From NCBI RefSeq assembly GCF_900120005.1, contig NZ_LT635452.1, forward strand, positions 1 to 64,000: DNA of 64,000 nt. Direction: 5' to 3'. Below, piece by piece: positions 58,947-64,000 of this stretch. The stretch comes from Holdemania sp. Marseille-P2844 (GTDB lineage Bacteria; Bacillota_I; Bacilli_A; Erysipelotrichales; Erysipelotrichaceae). The position numbers and the translations under genes are program-made. Positions within the stretch are counted from its first letter, which is position 1; each line of letters begins with the position of its first letter. Below the pieces are notes generated by a model. It saw only the letters and a list, made by a program, of their open reading frames with translations. It was not told the origin of the DNA and did not search any database.

Positions 58947-59083
58947 GTCTTTCTCCTTTCCCTTTCTCCGCTTGAGGAAACCGTGCCGTGAGCGACACAG
59001 CCGGCATAAGGAAGAGACAGGAAGACCCAAGTGCTTAAAACCGGAGGGTTTCAGGATGTTGATTTTAATAAACAATCTTGTGA

Positions 59084-59089
59084 TATAAT
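59084..59089 (+). promoter_or_regulatory. -10 box of the MerR/flavoprotein pair
   Basis: TATAAT at 59084-59089 with TTGTGA before it; a possible TTGATT -35 is at 59059-59064 with a 19-bp spacer, so autoregulation by MerR is possible. The ATG is at 59139. Confidence 0.55.
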
Positions 59090-59138
59090 ACACATAAAGC
59101 TTGTTTTGGAAATAAAGGAAAAAAACTGTGGAGGGAGT

Positions 59139-59996
59139 ATGGCTTACAAGATTGGAGAAGTTGCGAAACTTTTGGGAATTTCTTCTGAAACCGTCCGTTA
59201 TTATGAGCGGGAAGGCGTGATTCAATCGCAGAAAATTGATCAGGGAAGCGGCTACCGGTACTATGAAGCGCTGGATATCAATGCTTTGATGCGGGTTCGG
59301 ATGTACCGTAATTATGGTTTTACCTTACAGGAAGCGAAGGAAATGTTGAACTTTTGCACCTTGGAGGACATCGCTAAACGATTGGAGGATAAAAAGCGGG
59401 AGCTGCAGGCGGCGGTGGATTGGAACAAACGGCTGTTGGCGTGCGCTGATCGGATGATTAACATTCATCGCTCCGCTTCGGAGATGCTTTGGAAATGCCA
59501 GATTGAAGAAAGTCCCGCGATGTACCGGTTTTGTTATCAGATTCAGGATCAGCTGATCGGTGATCCTGAAATACAAAAGCGCGTCCAGACATGGACGGAA
59601 AAGATGCCGGTTGTGATGCCAACGCCTTTATTTGCGAAGGACGATATTCTTGCAGGGAATAAGAACTTTGCGTTAGGGCTGTGCGTTATGGAGGAAGACG
59701 CTGATTTTCTGCGTTTGGATCCTCAGGCGAGGGGGATGGAATACGTTCCTTCCCAACGATGTATTTATACGGCAATTTCTGCTCAGGCTGGCGAACTGCT
59801 GCACTGCGGTTTATTTCAGCATGTTCTGCAATACATGGACGCACATCAGCTGGAATTGGCCGGCGACGCAATCGGACGCACGGTTTCCACGCTTCATCGA
59901 AGTACGACACAGGAGCGGATTCATCAGGTCTGGCTGCCCTTTTCAAAGAAAACATCAGATTTCAGCAGCGGGGGATTGACTCTAAAGGCCCTTTAA
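59139..59996 (+). CDS. MerR-family regulator
   Basis: A 285-residue MerR regulator. The N-terminal HTH is MAYKIGEVAKLLGISSETVR and YYEREGVIQSQKID, a coiled-coil helix lies at about 85-115, and a GyrI-like effector-binding C-terminus follows. The ATG at 59139 has GGAGGGA upstream. Its 3' end overlaps a MerR-type promoter (59976-60006) for the flavoprotein gene at 60048, so it likely activates that gene. The larger size suggests an organic effector. Confidence 0.82.
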   Translation: MAYKIGEVAKLLGISSETVRYYEREGVIQSQKIDQGSGYRYYEALDINALMRVRMYRNYGFTLQEAKEMLNFCTLEDIAKRLEDKKRELQAAVDWNKRLLACADRMINIHRSASEMLWKCQIEESPAMYRFCYQIQDQLIGDPEIQKRVQTWTEKMPVVMPTPLFAKDDILAGNKNFALGLCVMEEDADFLRLDPQARGMEYVPSQRCIYTAISAQAGELLHCGLFQHVLQYMDAHQLELAGDAIGRTVSTLHRSTTQERIHQVWLPFSKKTSDFSSGGLTLKAL

Positions 59997-60006
59997 CGTG
60001 TACTCT
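59976..60006 (+). promoter_or_regulatory. MerR-type promoter with 19-bp spacer and dyad
   Basis: TTGACT (59976-59981), a 19-bp spacer and a weak -10 TACTCT (60001-60006). The perfect dyad TAAAGG-C-CCTTTA (59983-59995) lies in the spacer. It overlaps the last codons of the MerR gene. The layout is typical of a MerR-activated promoter. Confidence 0.7.
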
Positions 60007-60047
60007 GATAGCAGGGAAAGATAACGCTTTCACACAGGGAGGGTAAG

Positions 60048-61997
60048 ATGAGAAAATCAAATCTTAAGAGAATCGTTGTTTTGTTTCTCAGCGTGCTGCT
60101 GGCAGTTGGACTGACCGGCTGCACAGCGGCACCGAGCAATAATCCGAAGGGAACGGATGTCGGCTACACGTCCGGCACCTACACAGGGACAGGCGCCGGG
60201 CGCAATGGCGAGCTGAAAGTCGAGGTCACATTCACAGACAAAGAAATTACGAAAATCGAAGTCATTGAACATTCGGAAACCGAAGGAATTTCCGACTTGC
60301 CGCTGCAGCGGATTCCGGAAGAAATCGTGAAGAATCAGTCGCTGGCAGTCGATGCCGTTGCGACAGCGACCTTGACCAGCAACGCGATCATCGAAGCGGT
60401 CGCTGATGCAGTTACCCAGGCCGGCGGGGACGCGGAAGCACTGAAAAATGTGAAAGTCGAAGAGGAAACAGCCGGAGATTTAGTCCAGCGGGAAGCGGAC
60501 GTCATCGTTTTAGGCGGCGGCGGAGCCGGTGTTGCGGCTGCGTACGCGGCGGCTGAAAATGGTGCATCGGTTATCGTTGTGGAAAAAACGGCGGCTCTGG
60601 GCGGCAATACGATGCGTTCCGGCGGCTATTTCAATGCGGTTGTTCCTGAAAATCAACAGACGCAGGTCATGACGGCAGGGCAGATCAAATCGGTTGAGGA
60701 ATACTGCACGATGGAGCCGAAGGATGACATAATGAAGAACTGGCAGGAAAAACTGACCGCGGAATTTGACGAGTATAAGAAGTCTGGCGCGGAACATTTG
60801 TTTGATTCAGTCTATTTGCATATGCTTCAGACCTATGTCGACGGTGATTATGTCGGCAATCCGGTACTGATTCAGTCAATGTGCGAAAAAGCGCCGCAGA
60901 CCTATGCCTGGATGCGGGATATGGGCTTTGACTGGAAACCGAAGTCAATCGTGATCGTTGGTTCGTTATGGCCGCGTGCGAACATGTCTCAAACCTATAA
61001 AAGCGGCATCGGTTTTATCGAAGTGCTGAAAAATGATGCGGAAAAGAAAAATTTCCCGATCGAATATGATCTGGAAGTCAGGGCTGAGGAATTGATTATG
61101 GAAGACGGCCGGGTGATCGGCGTCCGCGCGGTGTCCGCAAATGGAACACCTTATGAATACAAGGCCGGCAAAGGGGTTGTTCTGGCAACCGGAGGGTTTG
61201 GCGCGAATGTGGAAATGCGCGTGAAGTATAACAGCATCTGGGCTGATTTGGGGCCGACGGTTCCGACGACCAACAGTCCGGCGATTACTGGCGACGGGAT
61301 TGTGATGGCGCAGGCTGTGGGCGCGAATCTGGTCGGTATGGATAAGATTCAGCTTTTGATCGCCGATCCGAAGACTGGCGAAACTTCAACCAATGTCGGC
61401 GATACGACGAGTATGTATGTCAATCAGGAAGGGCATCGGTTTGTTAACGAGTCAGAACGCCGCGACGTTTTATGCGCTTCAACGTTGGAACAGACCAACG
61501 GGATGATGTATATTATCAGCAGCTATCAAAACAGCCGTTTAGATGAGAACTATGTCAATACCTACGGCATTCATGTCGATGATTTGATCGAACGCGGAGC
61601 GGTTTACAAGGCGGATACGATTGAGGAATTGGCGGAACAGATCGGGATGGATCCCGCAACCCTGCGGAAAACGGTCGATGATTACAACGCCGCGATCGAC
61701 GCGGGCTATGATGAGCTGACCGGCCGTACAGTCTTTAACGAAACCGCAAAGATCGAAGATCACGGGCCTTACTTCGCCAATCCGCGGACGCCGGCGGTCC
61801 ATCACACGATGGGCGGGGTGGAAGTTGACGTTGACGCGCACGTCTTAGACGCCAGCGGAAACCAGATTCCGGGCTTCTATGCGGCGGGTGAAGTGACCGG
61901 CGGTTTCCATGGCGGCAACCGTTTGGGCGGCAACGCAATTTCCGAAGCGATCACGACGGGCCGAGTGGCAGGCAACAGCGTCGTATTGGATCAATAA
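60048..61997 (+). CDS. Exported FMN-binding/FAD flavoprotein reductase (lipoprotein) 2
   Basis: A 649-residue paralog of the protein at 31896: lipoprotein signal with Cys25 (GLTGC), an FMN_bind domain (about 40-125) and a FAD domain beginning VIVLGGGGAGVAAAYAAAE near 152. The C-terminal HHTMGGVEVDVDAH and GGFHGGNRLGGNAISEAI blocks are present. The flavinylation motif is degenerate: DAVATATLTS has Thr in place of the usual Gly, while the last Ser111 is kept; covalent FMN is uncertain. The protein should reduce an extracellular organic acceptor. GGGAGGG lies before the ATG. It follows a MerR gene with a MerR-type promoter. Confidence 0.85.
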   Translation: MRKSNLKRIVVLFLSVLLAVGLTGCTAAPSNNPKGTDVGYTSGTYTGTGAGRNGELKVEVTFTDKEITKIEVIEHSETEGISDLPLQRIPEEIVKNQSLAVDAVATATLTSNAIIEAVADAVTQAGGDAEALKNVKVEEETAGDLVQREADVIVLGGGGAGVAAAYAAAENGASVIVVEKTAALGGNTMRSGGYFNAVVPENQQTQVMTAGQIKSVEEYCTMEPKDDIMKNWQEKLTAEFDEYKKSGAEHLFDSVYLHMLQTYVDGDYVGNPVLIQSMCEKAPQTYAWMRDMGFDWKPKSIVIVGSLWPRANMSQTYKSGIGFIEVLKNDAEKKNFPIEYDLEVRAEELIMEDGRVIGVRAVSANGTPYEYKAGKGVVLATGGFGANVEMRVKYNSIWADLGPTVPTTNSPAITGDGIVMAQAVGANLVGMDKIQLLIADPKTGETSTNVGDTTSMYVNQEGHRFVNESERRDVLCASTLEQTNGMMYIISSYQNSRLDENYVNTYGIHVDDLIERGAVYKADTIEELAEQIGMDPATLRKTVDDYNAAIDAGYDELTGRTVFNETAKIEDHGPYFANPRTPAVHHTMGGVEVDVDAHVLDASGNQIPGFYAAGEVTGGFHGGNRLGGNAISEAITTGRVAGNSVVLDQ

Positions 61998-62007
61998 GCG
62001 GAAATCC

Positions 62008-62031
62008 CGAAATTTGTTTAAACAAATTTCG
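62008..62031. repeat. 24-bp perfect palindrome
   Basis: The arm CGAAATTTGTTT (62008-62019) is followed directly by its exact reverse complement (62020-62031), 24 bp in total, starting 10 bp after the flavoprotein stop. No T tract follows, so it is not an ordinary terminator. It may be an operator, a recombination site or a transcript-end stem. Confidence 0.7.
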
Positions 62032-62082
62032 TGTAAATTCAAATAAGTGTACTCAAGAATAGAACAAAAGAATAACCGGAAC

Positions 62083-62110
62083 AAAGGGCGCATTGATCAA
62101 TGCGCTCTTT
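62083..62110. terminator. Bidirectional terminator between convergent genes
   Basis: The 18-bp palindrome GCGCATTGATCAATGCGC (62088-62105) is extended by AAAG/CTTT, with T-rich flanks on the plus strand (CTCTTTT) and weaker ones on the minus strand. Confidence 0.65.
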
Positions 62111-62195
62111 TGGCTGATATTGGGATAACCTTTCGCCGGCTCAGGCTTATGCTGAAATGAGTGCGGCTACGATGCAGGATATTCAGTATTCCTTA

Positions 62196-63404
62196 TTATT
62201 CCCATCCCTGCAGAAGCTCGGCAAGCCGCTGCAGGCACTGACTTTTTTTCACATATTTGTGCTTTTCGTCATAGTAATTGATCAAAAGCGTCAGATAGAA
62301 ACGTTTCTGATTCAGATCAAGACAGCTTCGGCCATGTTTTAACAAGGTGATCAACAGCTTATCCCGATGTGGATCCTGATCGCCGACAGCATTCATGACT
62401 CGCATCAGATCCTGAAACGGCTGAGAGCGAAATTCCTTCGCCGACGCCAAACGTTTCATGCTTGCGATATTCCCGGTTTTATAATGCAGAAAACATCGCA
62501 GAAAATCCATTTCATCATTCGAATCGGAAACATCGGCGAAACGCGAAAGAAACGCACCGGCTTTTTCGTAGTGCCGATGGTTAACACAGCACCAGCAAAG
62601 CGTACAGAGAATGGCGGAACGCATTTCGGGCGTCAGATTCAACATTTTGCTTTCCAGAATTGACGTCAATATTGCGGCTGGCCGATCAAACTCCTGCAGG
62701 GAGAGAATCGCCGCGCTTTGAATATGACAAAAGATAAGAAACGGATAACAGTTTGCCTGCGTAAACAGGCGGGAAGCCGCGTCGCAATGTTCGCGGGCAA
62801 GCAAGATTTTCCCTTTTTTTGAATAAAGAAGGGAAGTGTAGTAATGCCCCAATGCGCCCATCAGAGAAGTTGGATTGCGTTTCAGGCATTGCTTGAAATG
62901 TGTTTCTGCTTCCGATAAATCCTGCTTTAGCGCGCTGATCCCGCAGACAAGCTCAAACAGGGCGCTTTGCGCCTCATCAAAGCGATCCTGCACGCTGATT
63001 AACAGGTGCTTCTGCTGAATCATCTGGCGCAGGTTTTTCGTCATGAGTGCATAAACAAAAAAGGCCAGATGATAATCGAGGGCCAGAGGCGAATTGAGAT
63101 ACCGTTTCCGGATTCGGCGTAAAGCCGGCGCCTGTTTCTGCGCCGCCTCCAAATCCAGAAGCAATGCATTGCGGACAAAATGTTCCAACTTTTGCTTCGC
63201 CGGGATCAGCCAGGCTTGATCTGTCGTATAATCCAAATCCAGCGCTTTCGCCAGCAGCTGCAGAATCTGCGGATCTGGCTGTGCTTTTCCTGTTTCAATC
63301 TGACTTAAATAGCTGGCGGAAATGTGGCATTGATATGCCAGAGCCGTCAGTTTTATCGCTTGGTCCATCCGATTGATCCGAATGATAGTTCCGGGAATTT
63401 GCAT
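62196..63404 (-). CDS. XRE-type regulator with TPR-like C-terminus
   Basis: A 402-residue protein with an N-terminal XRE HTH (about residues 5-60; LTALAYQCHISASYLSQIET) followed by a long helical C-terminus with TPR-like periodicity. The layout equals that of the regulator at 5994-7193, though the sequence is only weakly similar, so both may belong to a PlcR/Rgg-like family. The divergent DNA contains a promoter but no clear peptide gene. Confidence 0.72.
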   Translation of the reverse strand: MQIPGTIIRINRMDQAIKLTALAYQCHISASYLSQIETGKAQPDPQILQLLAKALDLDYTTDQAWLIPAKQKLEHFVRNALLLDLEAAQKQAPALRRIRKRYLNSPLALDYHLAFFVYALMTKNLRQMIQQKHLLISVQDRFDEAQSALFELVCGISALKQDLSEAETHFKQCLKRNPTSLMGALGHYYTSLLYSKKGKILLAREHCDAASRLFTQANCYPFLIFCHIQSAAILSLQEFDRPAAILTSILESKMLNLTPEMRSAILCTLCWCCVNHRHYEKAGAFLSRFADVSDSNDEMDFLRCFLHYKTGNIASMKRLASAKEFRSQPFQDLMRVMNAVGDQDPHRDKLLITLLKHGRSCLDLNQKRFYLTLLINYYDEKHKYVKKSQCLQRLAELLQGWE

Positions 63405-63494
63405 GTAAATTCAGCTCTCTTTCCTTTTTAAAACGCCATTTTCAATGAACCTTTGACGCTGATTTTTAACGGTAATTTAATGAACAGCTTCAGG

Positions 63495-63522
63495 TTGCGG
63501 TTCACTCTCAGTCCCGTATAAT
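63495..63522 (+). promoter_or_regulatory. Plus-strand promoter without an evident gene
   Basis: TTGCGG (63495-63500), 16-bp spacer, TATAAT (63517-63522). It reads away from the XRE regulator at 63404. No convincing CDS follows in the next 250 bp. Confidence 0.5.
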
Positions 63523-63772
63523 GAAATCGGCGGCCGGCGGGGAGCGATAAAAGGAAAGCAAAAGGTAAAAATTCAGAAAATTTCATTACCCTCAAAGCTT
63601 TGACCCATTTTATCAGAGCTTAACGATGGAAATGAACGGATTGGAAGAAAGCAAAAGCAGCGTACAGGTTGGAACCGGCAAGGCAGAAATAAAAACCAGT
63701 GCGGGCAGCACGGTTGGAAAAGTTCGGACTGACAGGGGTGAAATGTCAGCGTGATGAAGCGGGAGAAAAGCG

Positions 63773-64000
63773 TTACTGTTTTTTCTTTTCGTAAGCTTCG
63801 TAGACGGCCAGTTTTTCTTTTGTGGCGGCAATGACTTCCGTCAGATTTTCAAGAATGGTCTGTTCGCGGAACAACAGTTCCGTCATTTCCAGCCGATCCT
63901 CCTCGCCGTAACCGCCATATTTTAAATCGTTGGTCAGATTTTCGATCGACCGTTCTTTTTTGCCGACCTGTTTGGAGATCAGGCTTAGAAAATCAGCGAG
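63773..64000 (-). CDS. C-terminal part of a gene cut by the window edge
   Basis: The minus-strand frame is open from the window edge to a TAA at 63773-63775, giving 75 residues. The segment is charged and helical (KKERSIENLTNDLKYGGYGE, REQTILENLTEVIAATKEKL) and ends in a Lys-rich tail, so it looks like a coiled-coil C-terminus. The family is not recognised; the rest of the gene lies beyond 64000. Confidence 0.6.
   Translation of the reverse strand, partial: LADFLSLISKQVGKKERSIENLTNDLKYGGYGEEDRLEMTELLFREQTILENLTEVIAATKEKLAVYEAYEKKKQ

Noticed and set aside
63626-63754. 42-codon plus-strand ORF
   Set aside because: No good ribosome-binding site and no recognisable signal; kept only as a possible peptide in the findings.

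Overview
The window looks like chromosomal DNA of a Gram-positive gut anaerobe of the Bacillota, most likely an Erysipelotrichales (Holdemania-type) species; that placement is inference. Supporting signs are strong GGAGG ribosome-binding sites, sigma-A promoters of the TTGNNN/TATAAT type, many lipoprotein signal peptides, FemAB-type peptidyltransferases, an electron-bifurcating lactate dehydrogenase operon and several exported FMN-binding/FAD reductases. Only one RNA gene of known type is seen, a tRNA-Val. No complete insertion sequence, prophage or CRISPR array was found.

Layout. 1-10.5 kb: L-lactate dehydrogenase, HflX, a serine hydrolase, a glyoxalase, an ArsR-type metal sensor overlapping an exonuclease, a large XRE/TPR regulator, a HAD phosphatase, an FMN hydroxy-acid oxidase-like enzyme, a pyrophosphatase-like protein and a frameshifted membrane-anchored protein. 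10.8-16.2 kb: a DUF4358 lipoprotein, MBOAT and DHHW trio likely to acetylate an exopolymer, then YihY and RlmD. 16.2-17 kb: AT-rich, mostly non-coding DNA. 17-24 kb: a small export protein followed by a strongly structured RNA, a SARP-like regulator, a transglutaminase lipoprotein and a six-gene pilus-like operon ending in a PilT-type ATPase. 24.4-30.7 kb: two paralogous ATP-grasp ligases interleaved with two esterase-fold hydrolases, then an M20 amidohydrolase and a pseudouridine synthase. 30.8-38.5 kb: two exported flavoprotein reductases with MerR and LysR regulators, plus an amidohydrolase. 38.7-42.9 kb: a DUF4143 ATPase preceded by 33-nt-period repeats, an SPFH/ribbon-helix-helix pair, and a HAD/DUF4177 pair. 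43.2-47.3 kb: a GntR regulator with etfB, etfA and lctD (bifurcating lactate oxidation). 47.5-55.2 kb: MerR, a MacAB-like export system, a DUF3137/LemA pair and an Rpn-like nuclease. 55.4-58.6 kb: a sugar isomerase-like protein and two FemAB proteins on the minus strand. 58.8-64 kb: tRNA-Val, a MerR regulator with a third flavoprotein reductase, an XRE/TPR regulator and the 3' end of one more gene.

Common themes are redox disposal and lactate use (L-LDH, Lct/Etf complex, hydroxy-acid oxidase-like enzyme) together with exported flavin reductases, each paired with its own regulator. For both MerR/reductase pairs the sequence shows a promoter with a 19-bp spacer carrying a dyad, the usual architecture of MerR-controlled promoters. 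The most interesting uncharacterised items are the structured RNA at 17527-17660, the ATP-grasp/hydrolase cluster, the compact pilus-like operon and the differing flavinylation motifs of the three reductases.
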